From assembly GCA_041691315.1 (NCBI GenBank), contig JBEPUW010000010.1, positions 1 to 64,000 of the forward strand: 64,000 nt of DNA, read 5' to 3'. This DNA comes from Poindextera sp041691315 (GTDB taxonomy: Bacteria; Pseudomonadota; Alphaproteobacteria; Caulobacterales; Caulobacteraceae). Shown one piece after another: positions 8,622 to 19,000 of the stretch. A model generated the notes under the pieces. The model saw only the letters and a program-made list of their open reading frames with translations. It searched no databases and had not been told where the DNA came from. A program made the position numbers and the translations under genes. Within the stretch, counting starts at the first letter, position 1. Each line of letters opens with the position of its first letter.

Positions 8622-9727
8622 ATGCTTCCGTCCATGGGCGAAGCGGTTCGCAAAATAATCCACGTCGACATGGACGCTTTCTACGCGTCGGTCGAACAAC
8701 GGGACAATCCTGACCTCCGGGGAAGGCCGGTGGCCGTCGGCCATGGCGCGCGCCGCGGCGTGGTGGCGGCGGCCAGTTACGAAGCGCGGCAGTTTGGGGT
8801 TCGCTCGGCGCTGCCGTCCGTCACGGCGATGCGCAAATGTCCGGAGCTGTTCTTTGTGCCGCCGCGATTTGACGTCTACCGGGCGATTTCGCGCCAAGTG
8901 CACGGCGTCTTCGCGGAGTTCACTGATCTGATCGAGCCGCTGGCCCTGGATGAGGCCTATCTCGACGTCACCGCCAACAAGGCCGGCCTTCCGACGGCGT
9001 GGCTGACCGCCAAGGCAATCCGCGCCAGAATCCTCGAAGAGACCGGCCTGACCGCGTCGGCCGGCGTCTCCTATAACAAGTTCCTGGCCAAACTGGCGTC
9101 TGGCCAGCGCAAGCCGAACGGGCAATTCGCCATCATGCCGGAGGAGGGGGCGGCGTTTGTCGAAGCCCTGCCCGTGGACAAGTTCCACGGGGTCGGCCCT
9201 GCAACAGCCACGCGGATGCACGCCGCTGGCATCCAGACTGGCGCCGACTTGAAGACCTGGTCGCTGCAGGACCTGAAGCACCGCTTCGGCAAGGCTGGCG
9301 CCGGGTATTACGCCATCGTCCGGGGCCAGGATGATCGGGTCGTCAATCCCAATCGGGAGCGAAAGTCGTCGGGCTCGGAGACAACCTTCGAGCAGGATCT
9401 GATTGATCCGGTCCGCATCGAGGCCGGCGTTCTGGCCATGGCCGACGATGTCTGGGATTGGTGTGAGAAGACCGGCGGGCGCGGTCGCACCGTCACCGTG
9501 AAGATCAAGTGGGCGACTTCCAGCAGTCCACCCGGAGCCAATCGTTGGCCAGGGCGATCGATAGCCGCGCGACTTTGCACGAGGCCAGTCTTGGGCTGAT
9601 CCGGTCGGTGTTTCCGCCGATGAAAGGCATTCGCCTGGTCGGCGTCATCTTGTCGAATTTCGCCGGGCAGCAGGGTAGCGTGACACAGGGGCTGTCGCTC
9701 CTGCCTGAGTGGGATGCCGCTGCTTGA
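8622..9727 (+). pseudogene. dinB: DNA polymerase IV (DinB), frameshifted near its C-terminus
   Basis: A Y-family translesion polymerase. The catalytic start HVDMDAFYASVEQRD, the active-site LALDEAYLDVT and the palm/fingers (SAGVSYNKFLAKLASGQRKP) are intact. After VTVKIKW at about 9510 the frame runs into unrelated residues and stops at 9599, while the correct little-finger sequence (DFQQSTRSQSLARAI onward, ending LLPEWDAAA) continues in another frame from about 9512 to 9727. One missing base near 9511 explains this. If real, the protein loses most of its little-finger domain and the beta-clamp binding tail; if a base-calling error, this is a normal DinB of about 365 residues. Starts at 8622 or 8634 are possible. 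A LexA box precedes it. Confidence 0.85.
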
Positions 9728-10638
9728 TACAAGTTGAAGCCAATCCGCAGGATGCGGTCAATCTTGAAGCCCTCGCCGCCAAGCTTGAGGCCACCGGGGA
9801 CTATCGCGTGCTCCGGAAGCTCGCACCCCGGCCGGCCATAGAGCCCCCGGCAGGCGTCAAGGTGCGGCAAGGCCTGTTCGTCGACACCGAGACGACGGGC
9901 CTCGATCCGGCGCGCGACGAGATCATCGAGCTGGCGATGGTGCCCTTCACCTATAGCCTCGACGGCCAAGTCTACGCCGTTGGCGAACCGTTCCAGCAGC
10001 TGCAAGAGCCATCGAAGCCTATCCCGGCCGAGATCACCGCCATCACCGGGATCGACGACGCGATGGTCGCGGGCAAACGTATCAACCCCGACGAAGTCGC
10101 TCACGCGGCCGCGCCCGCCTCGCTGGTTGTGGCGCACAACGCCGCCTTCGACCGGCGATTCCTCGAGCGGTTCTGTGAGACGTTCAACACAAAGCCCTGG
10201 GCCTGTTCGATGAGCGAGATCGACTGGGCGGCGGAGGGCTATGAGGGGACGAAACTGGCCTACCTCGCGGGCGGAGCCGGGTTCTTTTACGAACGCCATC
10301 GGGCAACCCACGACTGCATGGCGGCGATAGAATTGCTGGCCCGCGTGCATCCGCGGAGTGGCCGAACCGGCCTTGCGCAGCTGCTGGAGCGCGCGCGCAC
10401 GCCCTCCTACCGGATCTGGGCGGAGAACTCGCCCTTCGATCTGAAGGACATTCTGAAGGCTCGCGGCTATCGCTGGAACGGGGAGGGCACTGGAAACCCG
10501 AAGGCTTGGTACATCGACGTCGCGGAAGGGGCACGCGAGCCTGAACTCGCTTTCCTGAAGGCCGAGATCTATCGCGGTGAGATTGAACTCCTGGTTCGAC
10601 GCATTGACGCCTACGACCGGTTCTCGGATCGGTGCTGA
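9709..10638 (+). CDS. DnaQ-like 3'-5' exonuclease (DEDDh family)
   Basis: A 309-residue protein with an exonuclease domain from about residue 55. Motif I is FVDTETTGLD (Asp59, Glu61), motif II HNAAFDRRFL, and motif III HRATHDC with the DEDDh histidine, so all metal ligands appear present. The family removes nucleotides from 3' ends, for example as the proofreading subunit of DNA polymerase III. The C-terminal 90 residues (SYRIWAENSPFDLKDILKARGYRW onward) form a separate small domain often attached to such exonucleases. It overlaps the corrected end of dinB by 19 bases and is probably cotranscribed with it under LexA control. A slightly later start is possible. Confidence 0.88.
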   Translation: MGCRCLIQVEANPQDAVNLEALAAKLEATGDYRVLRKLAPRPAIEPPAGVKVRQGLFVDTETTGLDPARDEIIELAMVPFTYSLDGQVYAVGEPFQQLQEPSKPIPAEITAITGIDDAMVAGKRINPDEVAHAAAPASLVVAHNAAFDRRFLERFCETFNTKPWACSMSEIDWAAEGYEGTKLAYLAGGAGFFYERHRATHDCMAAIELLARVHPRSGRTGLAQLLERARTPSYRIWAENSPFDLKDILKARGYRWNGEGTGNPKAWYIDVAEGAREPELAFLKAEIYRGEIELLVRRIDAYDRFSDRC

Positions 10639-10737
10639 CGGCGTCGCCTCAACGTGCGTTTTGCTATTCACTCACGTAAACCGAGGCGTGTGGCAGACGA
10701 CTCGTCATGGGAGCTGGCTTAGGGGCGGGCGTTTTAG

Positions 10738-13044
10738 ATGGCGAAGGGGTTTAGCGGGTCCACGATCAAGTCGTGGTTTCAGTACCGATGCGAAAGAAAG
10801 GTCCGCTTCGAGCTCTCCAGCAACGACGAACTGAAAGACGCTGCCGTTGAAAAGGACGTTCGCCAGGCCAGCTGGGCCGTGTTGGGCAATGAGTTCGAGG
10901 ATCGAGTTGTCGCACGGCTCGCGCGCGAGGAAGGCGTCCGGCGGCCAAAACGTCCCAAAGAACCGCTTGAAGAACAGATCACTGTCGCTTTCCTTCGCGG
11001 TGAGCTAGCGGTCCCTTACATCGCCCAGGCGAACCTAACTCCCCGATCCGCGCCGACTTTTCTCGCGGGCACCGGCCTGACCCTGAACCGGAACCTACCG
11101 GACCTCATTCAGCGCACACTTGGCATTGACGGTGAGCCCGACCTCCTGACGATCATCGACGTCAAGGCGACCAGGAATGCGACGGCATTTCACAAAACGC
11201 AGGTCGCCTTCTACGGGTTGGTGCTCGAAGAGCTTCTGGCTGAGTTGGGTGCGACCAACCATCGGCGCGTCCGTCTCGACCCGTTCGGAGAGGTATGGCG
11301 AATCCCCGACGACGGCACGGCGGAAGGCGATGCTAAGCAGATCGAGCGCTTTGCTCTGCTGCCCTACCGACGGCTCGTGAACGAATTCTGCGGCGAAATC
11401 CTCCCGAAGATCGCGGCCAAGCCCTTAGGTCCCCACCCCAACGAGCCGTTCTTTCACATCTACTTCAAATGCGAGCAGTGCGAATACCTTGGCCATTGCG
11501 CTCGCGCGATTAGTCCAGATCTTCCTCCCGAGCAGCGCGACGTCTCGGCCGTGCCGGGCCTGACCCACGAGGGTAAACGCGCCTTGCTTCGGATGAAGAT
11601 GCCGGCGGTCAGCAACCTGGCCGCAGCCGCCGGTTTGGCCGGTGCACCTGGCATTGGTTGGTCCCTAAGCCGCAAGGCCGAGGTCTTGGCGGAACGCGCC
11701 CAGGCTCTCGCTGCCGGTCAAGTCCAGCGAACATCGGAGGAACATACGTTTCTGATGCCGCGACGTGCTGATGTCACCTTCCTGGTCTCAGTTGACCACG
11801 ACCCGGTGGACGATCGCGTAGCCGCCATCGGGTATCGTAGGCTCGAAGCCGGCATCTCCAAGGCCGAGCGAATTGCTGTGCCCGCCGATGGCTCGCTCGC
11901 TGCCGAAGCCGACGCGATAATCAGCGTCCTAGGGGACCTCATTCGCGATCTGACGGACGTGGACACCCACAACGCCAGCGAGCCGGCCAACTCAGCCAAC
12001 GCACTCTTCGCCCATATCTTCTTCTACGAGCCTACCGAAGCCGTGAACCTCCAGCAGGCGATAGGCCGGCACCTCGACAATGAGGTGATCCGAACCGCCC
12101 TGCTGAATCTCGTCCGGCTGTTTCCGCCAGAAGAGATCGTCCCCGAGCCCGAGTTCAGAGGTGTTCACCACCTCCCGGCCACAGCGATCCGCAGTGTGCT
12201 GGAGCAGCTTTACGCGTTGCCCGTCATGGTCGCTTACGATTTGCGTCAGACGAGCGGAGCCTTGGCGCAGGCGGGCGCAGTGGCGGCCTACGAACCGGCT
12301 CCAGCGTTTGCGCGACCCTTCTCGTCCCTGCTGTCTATTGACGTTATCCGGCCGTACCGTGATCACCAACCATCGGCCGCCACGACGGCGGAGATCGTCG
12401 CTGATGTCGGAGCGCGGCTCGACGCGTTGGCCGGGATCATTGGGTGGCTCTTCGCGGAGAATCTGATGGCAGAAGCCGCGGGGCGCCCGCTGCTGCGGCT
12501 CGCCAAAAAGCCGTTCGCATTCCAAGCGACCTTCGATCCGCTGAACGCTGCTGATCTCGACATGCTGCTGGCCTGTGAGCTTCTGGAAAACCGCGCAGGC
12601 ATGCTTGAGGCCCTCGTCGGCCTTGCCCAACCAGCCACACGGCGCCGCGATGCTGGCCGTTGCCTGTCGGGCCTGATCTACGAGAAGAGTTGGCGCCTCG
12701 GGCGAAATCGGGTGGTGCTGTTTAAGGTGCCGCCGGAAAGCCGGGAAAGCGAACTTGGACCTGGCGACTTCGACCTCATCCTGACCGACGATTCGCCCGA
12801 CCTACGACTCAATTTTGGCCTTTGGCCGCTCGTGCGTTGCCAGATCCGCTACCCCGGCGCTGGTTATGAGGATCGCCACGACATCGTTCAAATTCAGGTT
12901 TCTGAACAGGTCTTTCAGGGGCCCACCTTCCAGGACCTGCTACGGGACACGCCTGCTGGAGGCTTCTGCATCGATCGCGCCTTCTGGGACGTGAACACAC
13001 CGAAGGCGGCGGCCTTCCTCGCAAACCTGGCCACCGCCGCATGA
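10738..13044 (+). CDS. RecB-like Fe-S cluster nuclease (TM0106-like family)
   Basis: A 768-residue PD-(D/E)XK nuclease. Motifs: EFEDRVV (Glu52 region), EPDLLTIIDVKAT (Asp135, Asp141, Lys143) and QVAFY (Gln155, Tyr159), the order seen in RecB/Cas4/AddB enzymes. Cys18 near the N-terminus and C-X2-C-X5-C at 245-254 match the four-cysteine iron-sulfur staple of that group. The C-terminal half (from about residue 350) probably holds an RNase H-fold domain (FLVSVDHDP). Relatives usually have an SF1 helicase fused behind the nuclease; here that helicase starts the next gene, whose ATG overlaps this stop (ATGA). It probably supplies DNA cleavage to the Dpd restriction machinery, an inference from the operon. 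Confidence 0.8.
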   Translation: MAKGFSGSTIKSWFQYRCERKVRFELSSNDELKDAAVEKDVRQASWAVLGNEFEDRVVARLAREEGVRRPKRPKEPLEEQITVAFLRGELAVPYIAQANLTPRSAPTFLAGTGLTLNRNLPDLIQRTLGIDGEPDLLTIIDVKATRNATAFHKTQVAFYGLVLEELLAELGATNHRRVRLDPFGEVWRIPDDGTAEGDAKQIERFALLPYRRLVNEFCGEILPKIAAKPLGPHPNEPFFHIYFKCEQCEYLGHCARAISPDLPPEQRDVSAVPGLTHEGKRALLRMKMPAVSNLAAAAGLAGAPGIGWSLSRKAEVLAERAQALAAGQVQRTSEEHTFLMPRRADVTFLVSVDHDPVDDRVAAIGYRRLEAGISKAERIAVPADGSLAAEADAIISVLGDLIRDLTDVDTHNASEPANSANALFAHIFFYEPTEAVNLQQAIGRHLDNEVIRTALLNLVRLFPPEEIVPEPEFRGVHHLPATAIRSVLEQLYALPVMVAYDLRQTSGALAQAGAVAAYEPAPAFARPFSSLLSIDVIRPYRDHQPSAATTAEIVADVGARLDALAGIIGWLFAENLMAEAAGRPLLRLAKKPFAFQATFDPLNAADLDMLLACELLENRAGMLEALVGLAQPATRRRDAGRCLSGLIYEKSWRLGRNRVVLFKVPPESRESELGPGDFDLILTDDSPDLRLNFGLWPLVRCQIRYPGAGYEDRHDIVQIQVSEQVFQGPTFQDLLRDTPAGGFCIDRAFWDVNTPKAAAFLANLATAA

Positions 13045-16000
13045 CAGCCCGAGATCAAATCGTCGCCTTTCTGCGTGACCCTAGCGCATTCGCCGCGGCG
13101 GCGGCGGATCCAGATGTTTGGCTTGCCGGGCTAGAGGACTTTGCCCGACCGGCACTTTCCCAGCCGGGGGAACTCCCCCTGATGGACGCCCAGGTCGCCG
13201 CTTGGCGCGGCCTCGCCACAGCCCGGGCCGGCTTGGTCCTTGGGCCGCCCGGCACAGGGAAGACACACCTGATGGCCTGGCTCATCCTCGGCTATGTGCA
13301 GGCGCGCCGGGCGGTGGGGCTTCCAGCGCGCGTCTTTGTCAGTGGATTCACTCGGAACGCTATTGGGAACGTGCTCGATAGCGTCGCCAAGCGAGCCAAT
13401 AGCTATGCACCCGGCTCCTTCGAAACCCACTTCATCGGGCAGGGACCGGCAGCAGGCTTGTCGCCGTTGGTTCAGCATCGCCCCGAAATCTATGGCGCCC
13501 ACGCGTTGAGCGCGTTGCTGGACCTGCAGGCGCCGGCGGTCGTGATGGGAGGCTCGATCTGGTCCCTGTCGCGGCTTATGGCGCGCCCAGAGGCCTCAGG
13601 CGACGGTTTCACCGCAGATCTGTTCGACTTAGTCTGTATCGATGAAGCCTCGCAGGTCGTGCTGGGCCACGGACTTATGGCGCTTGCTGGGCTGAAGGCT
13701 GAAGGCCGTGTCGTCGTAGCAGGCGATGATCGCCAACTCCCGCCTATCCGTGCGGCCAGAGAGGTGAAGCTTGGCGATCGCGAACTCGGCGGATCGCTCT
13801 ACACATTCCTCAAATCCGGACGCGCGCCGGAATTCCCGCTCGACACCACGTTTCGCCTCAACGCGCCTCTCAGCGCCTTTCCCGAGCGCAAGTTCTACGC
13901 CGGCAGATATGCGTCAGCGCCTGCAGTCGCGGCCGAACGGTTAGCCCTCACCGACAACTGGCGAGACGGCTTGGAACCCTGGGAAATAGCGCTTCTGGAC
14001 CCCGAATGGCCGGTCGCTATCCTCGTCCACGATGGGCCGCCGGCGGCCACGCGCAATCCCTTCGAGGCCGCCGTCGCCGCAAGGCTATGCGAGCGCGTCG
14101 CCGACCGGATGGTGGGGGCGAAACCGGGTGGGATCTACGGCGCGGACCTATGGCGAGACCGTCTTGCTGTAGTCAGTCCTCACCGGGCGCAGAACGCGGC
14201 TATCCGCAACGCTCTATCGGCTGGACTGGCGGCGGGCGCTTTCGTTGAGACCGTTGACCGCATCCAAGGCAAGGAGCGCGACGCCGTTATCATGTCCTAC
14301 TGCGTCGCGGACGCTGAATTCGCCCTTGCCGAGGCGGACTTCATATTCGCGCCGGAACGCCTCAACGTGGCTACCACGCGAGCTAAGACCAAGCTCGTGC
14401 TGTTGCTCAGCCGTCGGCTCCTCGATGCGGTGCCCGGCGATCAGGAGGCGATGGACAAAGCGGAGATCCTCCGTGAGTTCGTGTTCAATGCCGCGCCGGC
14501 AGGAGATGTTGTTCTGCGCGACCCGTCCGGGATCGACGTGCGAGCGCAAATCCGGCTGAGCGGCTTTGGCGCCGCGCCGGAAACTCAAGAATTCGGCGCA
14601 GACGATCCGGATACGGCCGAGCCGGAGGCGATCACGCCTAGGCTCCAGGATCTCATAGACGCCGTAGTCGCCGAGGCGGCGATTTCGCCTTACCGAAGCG
14701 CCACAATCAGTGCACTTGAGGTGCGCTTGGCTCGGCGCGGCGATCTGCTTCCCGATCTGTCGAAACTTCACGCAATGGGGCATATCGCCCTTCGCCAGCC
14801 GCGCCCCGACATGCCCGATTTCTGGGTTGCGGCGCCGTTTGACCCAAAGCGGCGGGCCTTCCCGATCGATCTCGAGACGCTTCGGCTTCGACTTGAAGAG
14901 GTGATCGCCCAAGCCAGGCAGGGCCGTGCAGCGCCCTACTACTGGCGTGTTCGCGATCGCTTCGCCTGGATGGATGACCGCGGGCGCGACCTCCTGCGGC
15001 CCAAGCTCGACATCCTTCGGGTTGAGGGTCTGATTGGCATTGGTCAGACGAACGAACAGTTGACCGTCGAATGGCTCGGCCAGGGGGACGACGTTGAACC
15101 GGCCCCTATCGGTGAGGCCTTGGCGGCTCTGTCGGACACCGATTTCGTCATCCTCAATGCGTTGGAGGATCTCGAGGCCAAACGCATCAATTTCGGGGTG
15201 TTCGAAGCTTGGACCTCCTTCGCCGATCTCGCGGACGGCCGACCAATCTCGAGGTCAGCGGTCGCTGAGGCCTGCCAACGCCTCGCCGACCATGGCTGGT
15301 TGTTGATCGCCGACGAAGAGCGTGTTCGCAGCCGCATGGCCGAACTGGCGCGTGAGGTCCGCCAGATCAAGCAAAGGTTCGATCGCGACGACGCCGCCCA
15401 ACGGCCCTACCTCGTGCGAAGTTTGAAGGTCGAATTGCGAAATCGCGACAAGCCCGAGCGCTCGGCCTCGATGAGCGCGACCTTTGCAACCGCCGCGACC
15501 GGACGGTCGGTAGAACTACAAGCGACGCTGTCGGGTCTCCATGCAGCGCTAGCTGAAATGTGGGGCGACACCGCCGGCTTGGCGTCTTTCCAGGCGCGGA
15601 GCATCATAGAAATCAGCCGCGCCTGGGAAGCCGGTGAGCCGGACGCTTTCGTCATCGCCGCCGATACAGGATCAGGCAAGACGGAGGCGGGCGCGCTGCC
15701 GCTAATCGCTGCGGCGGCCGCCGACCTGTTGAAAGGCGTCCACGGCACAAGGGTCGTGATGGCCTATCCGCGCATTCGTTTGGCGGCAAATCAGGCGCAA
15801 CGCCTCGCCCGTTACCTCGCAGCCCTCGCCAAGCAAAACGACATGCCGACTGTGACGCTTGGTCTCCAGGTCGGCCAAGTGCCTGAAGATCTCGAGAACC
15901 TGCGCGAATGGGATCGAACCGCTGGCTGGGCGGCCCTTGGCGCCGGCGCCTTTTCGTTTCCGCTCTTCGGGTGCCCATCCTGTGGAAGTGAATTGTTGCT

Positions 16001-19000
16001 GCAAAGCGGCGCTGGCGTTGATGGGGCAGACCGCCTGGTCTGCACGCACTGCCATTGGGACTACGCGGGCTGGATCGGTTCAAAACGCGGTCTTCGTCAC
16101 CAACCCCCCGCCATTTTCCTCCCGACCACGGACTCGCTTCACCAGTGGCTCCATGACCCGCGCTACGGCCGACTGTTTGGTGACGACGAGGGTTTCGCCC
16201 CGCCCCGGGCCGTCCTCGCCGACGAGATCCATTTGTATTCCCACGTCCACGGGGCGCAGGTCGGATACGCCCTGCGTCGCTTAGCGGCTCGGGCTAAAAT
16301 GAATGGCCCGGACATAGGGCCGATGCTCGCCGTCGGGATGAGCGCGACGCTCGGAGATCCCGCCAAGAGTTGGGGACGGCTGGTTGACCGAAGCCAAGTC
16401 GAGACACTCACGCCGACGGCCGCCGAGAAGAAGCCTAACCCGCGGGGGCGGGAATATTTTTACTTCGTCCAGCCTGAGGTGGAGTCTCGCGGCAAGGACG
16501 TCGCCGGCAACTCGACAACCATCCAGGCCCTGATGGCTCTGGCGCACGGGATGCGGCGCCGGACCGGCGATGAAGGTGGTTTTCGGAGCCTCGCGTTTCT
16601 GGACTCCGTCGATAAGTTGCGCCGGCTTCACGCAGCCTATGACGATGCCGAGTCTCAAAAAGAGTTGGCCGCGTTTCGTACGCGCCGCTATCCGGATGAC
16701 CCGGTCACCGGCGCACCGCGGGACGCCTGTTGCGGAAAGCCCCTTGGCTGCGATCTGTTCGTCGACGGCGAATGTTGGCACTTCGCAGCGACCGATCAGA
16801 ACCAAGTCGGATCCAAAGGACGCACGCGGCCCGGGCGACCCCTGCGGGTGGCGCCGCAGCCCATCTTCTCGGGGTCCGAGGGGAAGGTCGAGGCCCTCCT
16901 CAAGCAATCGGAGATCATCTTCACGACCTCGTCGCTGGAGGTCGGCTACGACGATCCCGACATCTCCCTTGTCTATCAACACTATGCGCCCCGGAACCTG
17001 GCGAGCTTCATTCAGCGAAAGGGGCGGGGTGGTCGTGGATCGGATGATCGCCCGATCACCGCGGTCACGCTTTCCCTCTACAACAGTCGCGACACCTGGT
17101 GGTTTCGACAGCCGAGCGAGATGATCTCGCCGGCGGGCTTCGACACCCCGCTCAACCCGGACAACCACTTCGTCATCCGCGGCCAACTCGTCACGACAAT
17201 TCTCGACGGCTTCGCGCGCTATGGACGCCGGGTCGGTCAACAGGTCGACGCAGCAGCGCCGCCACATGGTGCGTTGAATGACGCCGCAGTTCTGGCGGAA
17301 GCCGTCTTCGGGCCAGAGCCGTGGCGCCAATTCTCGGCCGACAGTTTGGCCGCCTTTTGGAAATCAGCCTACGCGAAGCTGAAGCCCGGCAACCGGACCT
17401 CGACGCTCGCCGACGTGCGCAAAGCACTCCCTTGGGCCCCCGACCTGTTGTTCGATACGATCAACCTTCCTGCCCTCGAGGTCGCCGCCGGAACTGAGAA
17501 TGCCAGGCCAGAGGATATCGCGCTGGCGCTCTTCCTTGCCGCGCCAGGCAATGCGAGCCGGCGCTTCAACCCCGTGGAAGTCTATTGGCGAAAGCCGGTT
17601 CAAGGGCGCCATCCCTGGTTGGCCGATGCTGACTACGCCGAAGGCCATCGCCGCCGCCCGTTTGGCGATGACCCTGAGGCTTGGTTGAGCCGATTGCCGG
17701 ACACCGCCAGGCCACTCCTTGAAGGCCTTTCACCCGACTACTTTCGGCCAGGCCGGATGAGCCTGGAGGTTCTCGGTCGCAAGCACGGCGCGGACTGGCA
17801 GGCCGATTGGGCGATCCCTGATCCGCTGAACCCCGTTGTCGAGACCGTTCGCGGTGACGTTCACCGGACGCTGCGGGTTCGCGATGACGCCCGCGGCTTC
17901 TTGCGAGGGTTTCCCGTGGTGAAGCCGGGGGGGCGCGCGGCCGTGACCGTCGCCCCTGGGCCGATCTCACCCTGGGTCGCGAGCGTCGAAGCCTTCATTG
18001 GAGATGGTTTGGGCGGTCGTGAGACAGGTCTCGCGCTGGCGCGGGTTTTTTGGGGTGCCGACGCGGAGCTGAATCTTGAAGGTCCGCCTGGCCAAACGGT
18101 GGCGATCACGCAGGTCTTCACGGCGCCCGGTGATGACCGGCCCATGCTCCATGGCTATCACGTCCAAACCGAGGGCGTGCGCTTCGGCGTCGACCCTACT
18201 GCGCTTACGAGTTTCGTCGTCGCCGAGATCGGCCGTCTCGAACGCGATCCGCCACAGCGACAGCAGGTCCTTGGTCAGATGTTGCGCTTCCTACTGGAGA
18301 GCGGCGCTCAGGCGGCAGGGATCAGCACCTTCGAAGCCCGGCGCATTTCGGAAATCTTGGTCACCACACAGGCTGAACCTGATCTTCGACAACGCCTGGC
18401 ACGCCTAGCTGCCTTTTGGACCACGGCAGGTTTGGCCGAGTTGCTCGAGGAAACTCGACTGCGCCGCCTCAGCCAGCACCCCTTGCTTACCGCAGATCGC
18501 GTCCAGCGATTGACTGCGACGATCTCGCTACCCGCCTTCCGAGGTGTCTTTCAAACAGCGATGCGCGGGCTTCAAAGCAGCGAGCGGCTCGAGGCCTACC
18601 TCGCGAGCTGCCTCCTCCACAGCCTGGGTAACAGGCTACGGGAGTCGTTCCTTCAGGTGGGTTTCGGCGATGAACGTCAGGTCGTGATGCACGTTCAGCT
18701 GCCGATCCAATTTGCCACGCCGGGTGAGCCCATCATCACAGTCTGCGAGGCGGGTGCCTTCGGCGATGGCACCACCCGGACCTATCTCGACCGCTACGCT
18801 TTGGCAGAGATGCACTGGACCGACGGTTTCATCGGCGGGTGCCCCAACGCGCGGGAAGATGCGGCTGTCGCCGCAGTCTTTGCGGCGCCCGATCGCCACC
18901 CTGCATGGCGGGCGATGGACCCCGCCGCTCCCGGCGTCCTCGAAGCCCTCGCCTCGGAACTCGGCTTACCCCCCGGCGACGCCGCGCCCGAGATCATCCT

